Positions 54,401 to 64,000 of a stretch of 64,000 bases of DNA are shown piece after piece. Both the position numbers and the translations under genes were made by a program. This DNA comes from Pleodorina starrii (lineage: Eukaryota; Chlorophyta; Chlorophyceae; Chlamydomonadales; Volvocaceae). The first letter of the stretch is position 1. Every line of letters starts with the position of its first letter. The stretch spans positions 1,554,001 to 1,618,000 of the forward strand of contig BRXU01000004.1 in assembly GCA_030267565.1 (NCBI GenBank), written 5' to 3'. The notes beneath the pieces are model-generated. The model was not told the DNA's origin. It ran no database searches and saw only the letters and a list, made by a program, of their open reading frames with translations.

Positions 54401-57400
54401 GAAGAGTGGCCTGACGACGGACCATTTACACTGCAGAGAGCACAGAGACTCGCAAGAAAACAGCGAGCGACGCGCGCCAAGCGCGCCGCCAGGCCAGGCA
54501 AGAGCCCCGCAGGGCAGTCCGAATGCCAGCGCCGGGAGCGCACGGCACGCACAACAGTCAGCAACGAAAACAGCGCGCAGCGGCGCGCAAGCGAGCGAAA
54601 CGCGGCAACACGCCGCAGTCCAGACAGCACCCGAGCACAACCCGACCCCGCGCCCCAAGCAGAGCGCCCAGCAAGCAAAGCCACGAGACCCCATGATTCC
54701 CAACGCGAAAGAACCGACCGGGGCAAGCGCAGCGGGGAAAAAAGGAAACAGGGGCCACAAGCCAAAAAACCCCACCGCCGCCCCGGCCGATGAAAGCTTG
54801 CTGGCGGCCAGATCGGCCGGACACACACACCCCACCCGGCGGAGGGCTGGCCCCTTGCCGCCTACGGCCCCGTGAGCGGAGGGCTGGTCCCGGTCCGCGA
54901 GCACGGCCGTCTCTCCGACCGACCCCTCTCCCCCCGCAGCCTCTCCCCGCCTCTTCGTGTGCGCACTACGAGAACCCCATCGTCACGCCAGAGCCAGCCG
55001 GCGCGGCCGCCGCCGCGACGCCGCCGCCAGCACTGAGGGGGACGAGCAGTGACCACGGGTGGGGCACGAGCCAGGAAGGCTCGGGCAGAAAGGGAGGGAA
55101 AGTGGTCACTCACAGCGAAGTGAGTGCTCTCTACTGTGAAAGGCAGAATGCCTGAACAGGAGAGAATGCGAACCATATAGCTTCAGTCAGCCGTACTATG
55201 TCGTACCAAACCTTGCTCAGTTCCTACGGTCGCTACGCTCCTTCGGAACTAAGCTATTGTTTGTGTTTGTGTTTGTGTTTGTGTTTGTGTTTGTGTTTGT
55301 GTTGGTGTTTGTGTTTGTGTTGGTGTTGGTGTTGGTGTTTGTGTTTGTGTTGGTGTTTGTGTTTGTGTTGGTGTTGGTGTTGGTGTTGGTGTTGGTGTTG
55401 GTGTTGGTGTTGGTGTTGGTGTTGGTGTTGGTGTTGGTGTTGGTGTTGGTGTTGGTGTTGGTGTTGGTGTTGGTGTTGGTGTTGGTGTTGGTGTTGGTGT
55501 TGGTGTTGGTGTTGGTGTTGGTGTTGGTGTTGGTGTTGGTGTTGGTGTTGGTGTTGGTGTTGGTGTTGGTGTTGGTGTTGGTGTTGGTGTTGGTGTTGGT
55601 GTTGGTGTTGGTGTTGGTGTTGGTGTTGGTGTTGGTGTTGGTGTTGGTGTTGGTGTTGGTGTTGGTGTTGGTGTTGGTGTTGGTGTTGGTGTTGGTGTTG
55701 GTGTTGGTGTTGGTGTTGGTGTTGGTGTTGGTGTTGGTGTTGGTGTTGGTGTTGGTGTTGGTGTTGGTGTTGGTGTTGGTGTTGGTGTTGGTGTTGGTGG
55801 GGCGGGATGGTGTCCCGGCAAAGCCCCCTCCCGGGACTCCCCTCCCCTCGACCCTCCCCTCAAACCATCACTAAACCATCCCTAAAACCCTGAACCCTAT
55901 AAAAACCCCGTGGCCGCTCCGCTCCCCTCCGCTGCCTCCCCCGCCCCCCCCCCCAGGGCTCCACCTCACTGTGGGAGGACCTTCCGGCGGTGGTGATGGA
56001 CAGCAGCATGCGGATGCACGCGGGGGCGTTTAGAAAACTGCTGATGATGCACCGAGGGTGCGCGCGGGGAGGGGCGGGCGGGCGGGCGGGCGAACGGGCG
56101 CATGATGGGGTTGTAGGTTTTCAGGGGTTTGCGTGCTTTTTTTGCCGCGACAGGTGGTAATGGAAGTTTTGTCGTGCATAGGGCCGGAGCCCCTGAACGG
56201 CAGCATGCGTTCGAGTCGAGGAGATGAGGAAATGGGAAGGGAAGATTGGGGCAGGGTTGGGCATTCGGGGTGTGTGTATGACGACGGCAGTAGGGGAAGG
56301 TAAGAAGACTCGCACGCGCGGTTTTAGTCATGCGCATAAACCTGCGCTACTGGTGGGTTTTAGGTCGGCTCCTAGCGTGGCTCTCCGCGGCTCCGCGATC
56401 GAGGTCCCCCGCAGCGCCCCTCCCTGCGCCTTCCCTAAGCGATGACGCTGCGCCGGCCCGGGCCCCCGCCCTCCCTCCCTCCCTCCCTCCCTCCCTCCCT
56501 TGACCTGACTGCAGCTACGAATCAGCCACGGAGGGCGACGCCTTCATCTGCGCATTCAGGTGCGTGAGGCGACGCGCCGGCGCGGCGCGGCGTGGCGCGG
56601 CGTGACATAACCGCGATGCGGCGCGGGCACCCGACCCCGGCCTCACTTCCCACGGGCCTCACGCCCCGTCAGGCCAGTGCCGACGCGAGCTCGATCCTAA
56701 AGGAACCACCGCCGCTACGCGTCCCGCTACCCCGCACCCCCTCTTCCCCCCGCCTCGCGGTTCCCCCTGATAGCAAACCCTGTCCCGGGCGCCCACACCG
56801 CTCCATGCCGCGAATGCCGCCACTAGTCCTGCCGGCGCCAGCGTCGGCGCTGGCACGTGTCACATTGTACGGCAGTCCACACGCGCGCACACGACCCATG
56901 GGTCATTCACCCATACCTACCTTCGGAGCCCCCCGGACCGTTCCCTTCCCTTTGCCACCAACTTCTGCTCTCACCCCTTCCCTCCCCGCCTCCCCGCCTC
57001 CTGACAACGCTCCCGCCCCCGAACCCGCCCAACCGTACAGCAACCCCGGCGCCGCGCTGGCATTTTCCGTACAACTCCAGGAGGCCCTCCTGGCGCTTCC
57101 CTGGCCCGCCCAGCTGCTGCGCCAGCCCCAGGCCGCCGAACTGTTTGTGGCGCCTCGGCTACCCGGCGGCCAAAGTCCCTTTTGGGGGGACACAGCCGCC
57201 AGCCAGTTGCCCAAGTGGGTCGAGGCGCAGCAGACGCCGGCGGCGGCGGCGGCGGCGCCGCCGCAGGTGCCGTACGGTGCGAGCGCCGCACCACTGAGAG
57301 TAACGGCACGGAGCCGGTCGCGGTCCGAGGAGGTGTACCCGTACGGGAACTTGGCCGGGGAGGCGTCATTCATGTCGCCGTCGGTGCCGCCGTACGTGCC

Positions 57401-60400
57401 GCGTGGGCCTGGTGGCGGCGGCGGCGGGTGCGGCGGGCGCGGCATGGCGGCGGCGGCGGGGCCGGAGCGGGACACGGGCCGCTGCGACGACGCCGCCAGC
57501 AGGCGCCGGCGATTCACCAGTGAGATTGGCGCATGGCCAGCTGAGCTGCGGCGACAGCCGTCGCCGCCGCCGCCGCCGCCGCCGCATCATCATCATCATC
57601 ATCATCTGCAGCAGCAGCAGCTGGAGCGGCAGCAACACAATCACCACAACCACTACAACCACAACAACCACCATAACCACCACCACCACCAGCATCCCCC
57701 ACAGCGCCCTTCCCCTGAGGCGCTCCAGCCGAATAAACCGTTCTTTCAGGGGCAAGGAAGAACCCACCACCTCCCCCTCGGAGTCCCGGCCTCCCACACA
57801 CCCGCTGCAGACACCACAGCTGCCGCCACAGCCGCCGCCGCCGCCGGTCTCCGCAACGCCCCCTCCCGGCGGTTCTCCCTGCCGCAATGGCGCCTCTCGT
57901 TCGTGCCCGCGGCGGCGCGGCCAGCGGCGACGACGACCGGGGGCATTACGGCGGGCACTGGGCGGGCAACGGCGACGGCGGCGGCGGCTGCCGCCGCCGC
58001 CGCGTCAGCGTCAGCCTCAGCACCCTGGTCCCTGGCGGCAGCGCTGAGTCAGTCCGTCAGCGCACCGCCGGACCTACAGGCGCCGCCGACTGCGTCGTCG
58101 GTGACGGCCGCCGGCGCGATGGTACGGCAGCTAACCGTGACCGTTGATGCCGGCCTTGGTGGCGACGGCAGCGGCGGAGCCGCTGCCGCAGCCGCCGGCG
58201 CCGCCGGCGCCAGGTTGTACGGCGAGCCGCAGTGGCGGCGCGTCCTGTCACCGCCGCCGCTGGCCGCCGCCGCCGCCGCCGCCGGCACCGCGGCGTGTTC
58301 TCTTTCAAGCCCGGGCTCGCCGTACAGTCCACCTGCCGATGCGCGCAGGCAGGGCCGAGGCTTCAGCGATGACGGCAGTGGCGATGCCTCCGGGCTGCTG
58401 ATCAAGTACGACAACCCAAGCGACCCGCACAGTCGGGCGCATGACGGCGGCGGCGCCGCCGGCGGTCCGTCGTACTGCTTCTCCCGCCACGTGGCGGCGA
58501 CGGCAAGCCTGATGAGCGACAGCGGCTTCCCTTCAGAGTCGCTCCAAGACATCTCCGGCATCTTGCTTGACGGCGCCACCGCCGCCGCCAACACGGCCGA
58601 CGAGACGCCAGACGGTGGTACTGGCCGCGGCGTCGGCAGCGGCGGCGGCGGCTTGGCCCCAGGCGACGGCCGCTGGCGCACGGCGGCGGCGGCGGCGCCG
58701 CCGCCGCCGGCTCGCGACTTCCGCGGACACGTGCTGTCGCTTTTCCGGCCGTGCGTCGCCGGCACGCCGGGGGCGGTGTGCGTGTACCGGGGCTTGCGGC
58801 TGCGGCTGGGTCTGCATTGCGTCGGCGAGGAAGGAATGGGACTGGGGCTGGGGCCGGGGCCGGAGGGGCAGCAGCAGCATGCGGTGGAGCTGCGGCCCAA
58901 CAGGGCATCCGGTCGCACCATCTACGGAGGTGGGTCGGTCGGTGGGGGTCGGGCGTGTAGGTGTGTCATGTACATCTCAGCAGTCAGCCCCCCCCAGTCT
59001 CAACGAAGCGTACTCAGATCCAACGTATTTTGCCCCCGCCTCCCTTTGTCCCCCGTGTCCTGCGGCTCTTTCCCCGCCCGCCTGGCCCCGCCCCCGGCCC
59101 CCGCAACCCGCACCCCCCTCCCTCCCTCCCTCCCTCCCTCCCTCCCTCCCTCCCTCCCTCCCTCCCTCCCTCCCTCCCTCCCTCCCTCCCTCCCTCCCTC
59201 CCTCCCTCCCTCCCTCCCTCCCTCCCTCCCTCCCTCCCTCCCTCCCTCCCTCCCTCCCTCCCTCCCTCCCTCCCTCCCTCCCTCCCTCCCTCCCTCCCTC
59301 CCTCCCTCCCTCCCTCCCTCCCTCCCTCCCTCCCTCCCTCCCTCCCAGGGCTCCTCATGGCCGCCGCTCGAGCCATCTCCGACACCGGCCACGGCGGCGC
59401 CGTCATCCTGAGCGACGCCGCCCGCCAGCGCCTCGCGGCCGCCGGCCACCTGACCCACCCCGACGCCGGACTGGCGCTCTACCTGGGGCACTTCCGCCTG
59501 CCACATGACAAGATCTATCACAAACCTCCGCAACAGCTACCGCAGGTGCTGCCACTGCCACTGCCACTGCCAGTGGCGCCGGCGGCAGCGGCGGCGGCGG
59601 CGGCAGCTGCCGCCGCCGAAGCTGCGCCGGCGGCGGACTGCAGCCCAGCGCCGGCGCCGGCGGTGCTTCTTCCCGGGGAGGGAGTGTTGGGGCCGGGGGC
59701 TGTGGCGGAGGGACTAGAGGCGGAGGAGAAGGGCGGTGGCTTGGATGCGCCCGCGGATGGGTGCGCTGGCGGCGGTGGGGAGGCCGGCGATATGGTTTGC
59801 AACGCCGCCGCCGCCGCCGCCGCGTCAGCAGCAGCAGCATCCGCAGCCTCAGCCGCAGCAGAGGCAGCGGAGGCGTCCGGGGCAGGAGCAGAGATGATCA
59901 GAGGGGGGGCATCTGGGGAGGCGGAGGGGCTGCAGGCGGCGGCGGAGGCGGCAGCTGCGGAGCAGTCGAGCGTGCCGCTGTTTCAGGTGGTGGGCGGCCC
60001 GCGGGCCTTCCTGGCTATCCGGGCGGCGTTTCAGCCGCCGCTGAGCCGAGCTGGCCCCTGCATGGCTCTAGGTAGGCTTTAACTGGAGGGTTTAGGGTTG
60101 GGAATGAGGCTGGAGTTGGGGGGTTGGGGTTGTGTCGTGGGCCGTGTTTGGATGGGGGCTGATGGGGTGTTGGGAGCCCTGGGGGCGTTCGGGGCCTCGG
60201 TTCGGTGGGCTGGATGACTTAAGTAAAACCCTAACCCACCAGACCGCCAGCCCAGTGCCCCAGTCCAGCCCCTTCTGTTCGCCGACGTGGCATCGGTTCC
60301 GGAGCCTGCCTCGCTGCGGGTACCTTGTCGCATCTTTATCCCTCCGAACATCCACCCACTCCAACTCAACCCGACCCCGCCTCGTCCTCATCCTCATCCC

Positions 60401-61333
60401 CGCCTGCTGGCGCCGCCGCCGCCGCTGCCACCACCGGTGGCGCTGCTTTCCGCACCGCACCGCTTCCCTCCCGCACCTCCCACCGCTCCCCTTCCCTACT
60501 GCCAAGCTACCAAGTGACCCGCAACATCTGCACCGTGCCTTCCCTCCCGCAGGTACCCTGACCGCGCCGTTGGGCCCCCGGGTGGCGATCGCGGAGCTGC
60601 GCGCGCAGGGGGCCTCCGTGCTCGCTGCCTGGAACCTGGACGTGTTTGTGCACAGCATGGCGCTCATGGGCCGCTGCTGCCGCTGCGTCGCCGCCCGCCA
60701 CGGCGTGACGCTGGCGCAGGAGGAGGGCTTTGGGCTCAAGCTGCAGCGCAGCACGGGCGTGGTGGCGGTGGGCGTGTGTGCCGACGCGGCGGAGCTGGTG
60801 GCGTGGGCGCTCGAGTGCCAGGCGACCGGTCTGGAGCTGCCTTGGTGGGTGGGTGCTGTGGATGGGGGGTTAGGTGTGTGTTGGGGGGTGGGGACCGGGC
60901 GCTTGGGGCTTGTGGTGCAAGGCGGTGGGGGTCGCGGTGGGGGCGAGCGCCTGAGGGCTTCGGGCCCGCCTGGTTCTTTCTGCCATACCTGCCTGCCCTG
61001 CCCTTCCGGGGCTACCCTGCCTGGACCTGGGTTGGGCTCCATTCGTTTGGGTTGCACACTGCCTGACGGCATACGGAACTCGGTCGGTCGGAAGGCCTCG
61101 ATTGCTACCCAGCCACCCGCAGCTGCTCTGCAAATCCGCGGATGCTTCCCGGATGCTCCACCCACCCTTGATTCCACCCTGGCTGTCGCGTCGCATCCAG
61201 ACATATACCGGTAACCCTTTCCCATCATCTCCAGCCGGACCCAACCCACAGCCCACACCGCCATGTCGCTCTCTGCCGCAGGCCCGCCGAGCTGCTGGAA
61301 CACGAGCTGGGCCACACGCGCCTCGCCCCCGCT

Positions 61334-61378
<45 letters not shown>

Positions 61379-62010
61379 AGCTTCAGCAGCAGCACGTGCG
61401 AGGAGCTGGCTGCTGGCCTGGGGACCCGGGGTGTCGGCCGACGGGAGCACTGCAGCGGCACCAGCTCCACCGCCACCGCCGCCGCCGCCGCCGCCGGCAG
61501 CTCCACACTCGCGTCGCTGGTCCACCGCGTGGTGTTGGGCGCCACCCACATTGGCGGCAGCCGACTCTGGCATTCCGGCACCAGCGGCGACGGCAGCGGC
61601 GGCGGCGGCGGCGGCGGGCACAACACCGGCGGCGGCTTCTCCGACGCGGGGTCGTCCACCGCCGCCGCCGGTGGCGGCGGCGGCGGCGTCCGCGCAGGTG
61701 GCGGCGCAGGGATGGGCTGGAGGCTGTCGAGCCGGATCGGCCGCCGCGCGGTGGCGGTCCGGGGCGCGGGCATTTGGCGCTGGAGCTCCGTCTCCCAGCG
61801 GGGGCAGCCTCCGCCGCCGCCACCGCCACCGCCACCGCCGCCGCCGCCGCAGCAGCAGCAGCCCTGCACCGCGAGCGGCAGCCAAATCCATCCCGGTGTT
61901 GCGACCAGAACCTCAGCGCGCGCAGCAGCAGAAGCAGCAGCAGAAGACCCGACAATGTCGGCGGCAGCCGTCACCGCCGCTGCCGCTGCGACGGCCCGCG
62001 CGGCCGCCGC

Positions 62011-62041
<31 letters not shown>

Positions 62042-64000
62042 GCTGGACTGACCTTGCTGGTCGCACAGGATCAGGACGTGGACCTGGAAGCCAGCTGTTG
62101 CCGGCCCCGCATTCAGCGGCCGGCGGGGAGCCTCGTCTCCCACGCGGCTTTTGGCAGTATGGTATTTCTGAGGCCCAGCATCGGAAGGGACAGCGACGGT
62201 ACGGAGCGCGGCAGCTTGTGCGCCCTGGCGTCACTGACAGGACAGACGGGACGCAGCAGCTGTGGCGGAGGCGGGTGCGGCGGCGGCGGCAGTGCCGCCG
62301 CCACCGCAGCGGGCGACGCTGACGTCGGCGTCGACGGCGTCCAGATCAGCGGCGGCGGCGCCGCCGCCGGCGGCAGCGCTGCACTCAGCGGCGGAGGCGG
62401 CGGTGGCGCCATATGCGCCCAGCGCCGAGGCCCAAGGAAAGAGTGGGAGACAGTGTTGCCGTACTCGGATGCGTACGGCAATTCGTTGTTAGTGGGATCG
62501 GTACCCACCGGCGGCGGCGCCGCTGCGGCCCGGGCGCCGCTGCTGCCGCAGGCCAGCTTTAATAAGGCCCGCCTTCGGCAAGGCTGCCTCCGCCCAGCCC
62601 TGATCCGAGCTGCCAGCTGCCGGCGGCGCCGCTCTATGGCGCTTACACTGCACGGCACGACGGCAGCGGTGGCGGCGACGGCGGCGGCGCCGTCGCCTCA
62701 CGCCGGAGGCCGCCGGCGCAGCGACGCGGCGTCACCAACCATTGATGGCCCAGGCCCCGACGCCGCCCGCCGTGTGGGCAGCTTTACCTGCACCATGGCT
62801 GGCCGTGGTGGCGGCGGTAGCGTGTACGGCAACGCGCACGGCAGGAGCGGCGCGCGGCGGCGCAGCCTGTTGCTATCCTCCAAGGGCCCCCAATTGTGGG
62901 AAGGCCGCAAGCGCAAATCGCAGGACTGCTACGCCCCGCCGACAGCCCACGGCGGCAGCGGCGACGGGTACAGCCGGTACGACATGTACGGCGTTGAAGG
63001 CGGGCCCGGCTGCCTGATGCAGAACCCCGCTTCGGACGTGTCCGACGGCGCCGCTGCCGCCGTCGCCAACGCCGTCGGCGCGCCCGGCCGCGCATGTGGG
63101 CTCATCCCCGGTGCAGCGGCTGTGGGCTCGAGGGCGGTACCCCCCCTCCGCAGCGGCAGCAGCTTTCAGGTGGCCCCATCCCCCGGGAAAGAAGCGCCGC
63201 CCAGCGGACAGCATCATCTGGAGCATTCTCCAGGTCAGCCGCCAAGCGGGCAGGCGCACCCGCCAGGCCAGCGGCCACGTGAGAGCGGCGGGTCCGGGGG
63301 CCAAAGGGGGCCGCAGAGGGTGGTGGCGGCCATTGCAGCCGCGGCGGCCGCCGCTGAGGGCACTCCGGGATACCCGCCGAGCACAGGCGATGGCGCTAGC
63401 GGCGGCAGCCAGCGCTGCCAAATGCAGCAGCGGCGTCCCTCCATCGGCGTCGCTCCGCAGCCGCAGCGCGCCCTGGCCAACGCCCGCAGCAGCACCTTTG
63501 GGGGGAGAGAGAGGCGGTACACCGGCGGCTGCAGCTGTGGCGGCGGCAACGCTGCCGGCAGCAGCGGCAGCGGCGGCGGCTGCAGCCGCCATGCGGGCAG
63601 GATTCTTTGCAAGAACCTTAGCTGCGGCCGTGGCGGCCGCGACGCCCCGCGGCCGCTTTCCAACCCTGTCGCCACTGAAGGGACCGCCGTCACCGCCGCC
63701 GCCGTCACCGCCGCCGTCACAGCCGCGGCTGCCAACGCCGCCGCCACAGCGGCGCCGCTCTCTCGGGGGTCCGCCACCGCCACCTGCGGGGACACGGCCA
63801 GTGCCGGCGTCAGCGGCAACTTCAGGGCCCCCGGCGGCGGCGGCGGCGACGGCGGCGGCGGCGGCCCCTCGGGCCCCTCGGCGGCGGCGGCGGCAGTCCT
63901 TCTTTCTTACCCCAGCGGCGGCTTGCGGATTCGGCCTAACGGATCGACGCCGCCGCTGGGTTCGGGGGCCGGCACGCTCCTAGCGCCGCTTGTGTCGGCG
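49320..64000 (+). CDS. Receptor-like class III adenylate/guanylate cyclase with solute-binding ectodomain (3' end outside window)
   Basis: Exons: 49320-49531, 49709-49829, about 50125-50523 (start uncertain), 51071-51754, 52116-52932, 53308-53741, 53980-54237, 55957-56057, 56515-56559, 57041-58929, 59349-60071, 60553-60844 and 61282 past the edge, with at least 2,898 codons. Class III cyclases make cAMP or cGMP. A hydrophobic N-terminal segment (residues about 34-48) looks like a signal sequence; an ATG at 49431 is an alternative start. The ectodomain resembles bacterial extracellular solute-binding proteins (LLYYNRAVLTSYGVEPPQTW in exon 4). One TM helix lies near 912-934 (exon 7). The first catalytic domain follows: LLLSDIEGSTSLWE (metal Asp about 973), TEGDAFICAF (second metal Asp about 1017), VYRGLRLRLGLHC, NRASGRTIYGG and MAAARAI. 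A low-complexity insertion of about 500 residues splits it. A degenerate second domain starts in exon 12 (GASVLAAWNLDVF, LPWPAELLEHELG). The last exon is Gly/Ala/Ser-rich and open to the window end. Confidence 0.87.
52982..53042 (+). repeat. (TTTCCGG)n short tandem repeat in cyclase intron 5
   Basis: Eight 7-bp units, with GACTTTCGA variants in the middle, lie about 50 nt after the 5' splice site of the intron 52933-53307. Confidence 0.8.
54277..54347 (+). repeat. (TTTGTG)n array left of the intronic insert
   Basis: About 12 perfect hexamer copies near the start of cyclase intron 7 (54238-55956). Confidence 0.95.
54348..55256 (+). mobile_element. Insert of about 0.9 kb inside a hexamer array, possible non-autonomous retroelement
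   Basis: The segment interrupts a (TTTGTG)n array, with the same repeat on both sides. It contains a 136-codon ORF (54383-54793) rich in Arg, Gln, Ala and Lys, with no recognised domain and a composition unlike the host exons. Its right half is rich in perfect hairpins (55048-55126), and near its right end GTTCC and GGAAC flank a 20-nt loop (about 55220-55249). I see no terminal repeats or transposase. The class is unknown. Confidence 0.5.
55048..55126 (+). ncRNA. Overlapping perfect hairpins in the right half of the insert
   Basis: AGTGACCAC (55048-55056) pairs with GTGGTCACT (55102-55110). Inside it CGAGCC (55067-55072) pairs with GGCTCG (55078-55083). CACTCAC (55107-55113) pairs with GTGAGTG (55120-55126) across an AGCGAA loop and competes with the outer stem. 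A structured RNA, such as an RT recognition structure, is plausible. That this is a discrete RNA gene is not shown. Confidence 0.4.
55257..55799 (+). repeat. Hexamer array (TTTGTG)n grading into (TTGGTG)n
   Basis: About 90 copies. The first units next to the insert are TTTGTG, then mixed, then about 70 uniform TTGGTG units. This gradient shows the array was a TTTGTG tract in which a TTGGTG variant later expanded. It is wholly within cyclase intron 7. Confidence 0.95.
56176..56200 (+). repeat. Family B repeat, inverted partial copy (cyclase intron 8)
   Basis: GCATAGGGCCGGAGCCCCTG then AACGG corresponds to the outer half of family B, antisense to the host and about 118 nt from the 5' splice site at 56058. 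Confidence 0.5.
59116..59346 (+). repeat. (CCCT)n tetranucleotide array forming the 3' part of cyclase intron 10
   Basis: About 57 perfect tetramers run to within a few bases of the AG at 59347-59348, so the array itself serves as the polypyrimidine tract of the intron 58930-59348. Confidence 0.97.

Noticed and set aside
54361..54401. Possible hammerhead ribozyme (CTGATG followed by CGAAG) at the left end of the cyclase-intron insert
   Set aside because: The conserved CTGATGA and GAAA core sequences are incomplete and the required stems do not form.
1..64000. CRISPR arrays, bacterial operons, Shine-Dalgarno sites
   Set aside because: The genes are intron-rich and eukaryotic, and the tandem arrays are direct microsatellites without spacers.
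1..64000. tRNA or rRNA genes
   Set aside because: No cloverleaf with box A/B motifs or rRNA-like segments was recognised on either strand by eye; a dedicated scan was not possible.

Overview
The window looks like nuclear DNA of a volvocine or Chlamydomonas-like green alga. The exons are very GC-rich, genes are cut by many short introns, and TGTAA (the usual chlorophyte poly(A) signal) lies downstream of three stop codons. The proteins carry long Ala, Gly, Gln and Pro runs, and one gene is a membrane nucleotide cyclase of a type common in Chlamydomonas. I derived gene structures by hand from splice sites, frame continuity and family motifs. No species can be named.

Layout, left to right. An RS-rich protein gene of splicing-factor type (minus, 110-5042) runs off the left edge. 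It is divergent from a seven-exon, membrane-anchored kelch-repeat gene (plus, 6817-10778). That gene converges on a four-exon TK1-type thymidine kinase (minus, 13766-15340). Upstream of it on the same strand are a ten-exon JMJD7-like JmjC hydroxylase/protease gene (16839-26555) and a gene of about 30 exons encoding a DDT-PHD-bromodomain chromatin protein of BPTF/NURF301 type (28527-46983). Divergent from that is a receptor-like class III nucleotide cyclase (plus, from 49320) that runs off the right edge. The genes do not form a pathway. Two of them, the BPTF-like and JmjC genes, fall in chromatin or protein-modification families.

The most unusual content is in the introns. At least four short sequence families (A-D below) recur in introns of five unrelated genes. 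Most sense-oriented copies end within 50 nt of the 3' splice site, and two of four inverted copies lie within 30 nt of the 5' splice site. This is what intron-generating transposons (introners) would leave.

The third JMJD7-like intron also holds a reverse-transcriptase ORF of Penelope-like aspect, bracketed on both sides by long arrays of the same G-rich hexamer. The seventh cyclase intron has a parallel arrangement: a roughly 0.9 kb insert with a structured end sits between two arrays of another hexamer. Other intronic features are a foldback element, a 14-mer minisatellite, and complementary CCCCT/GGGGA arrays on the two sides of one exon.
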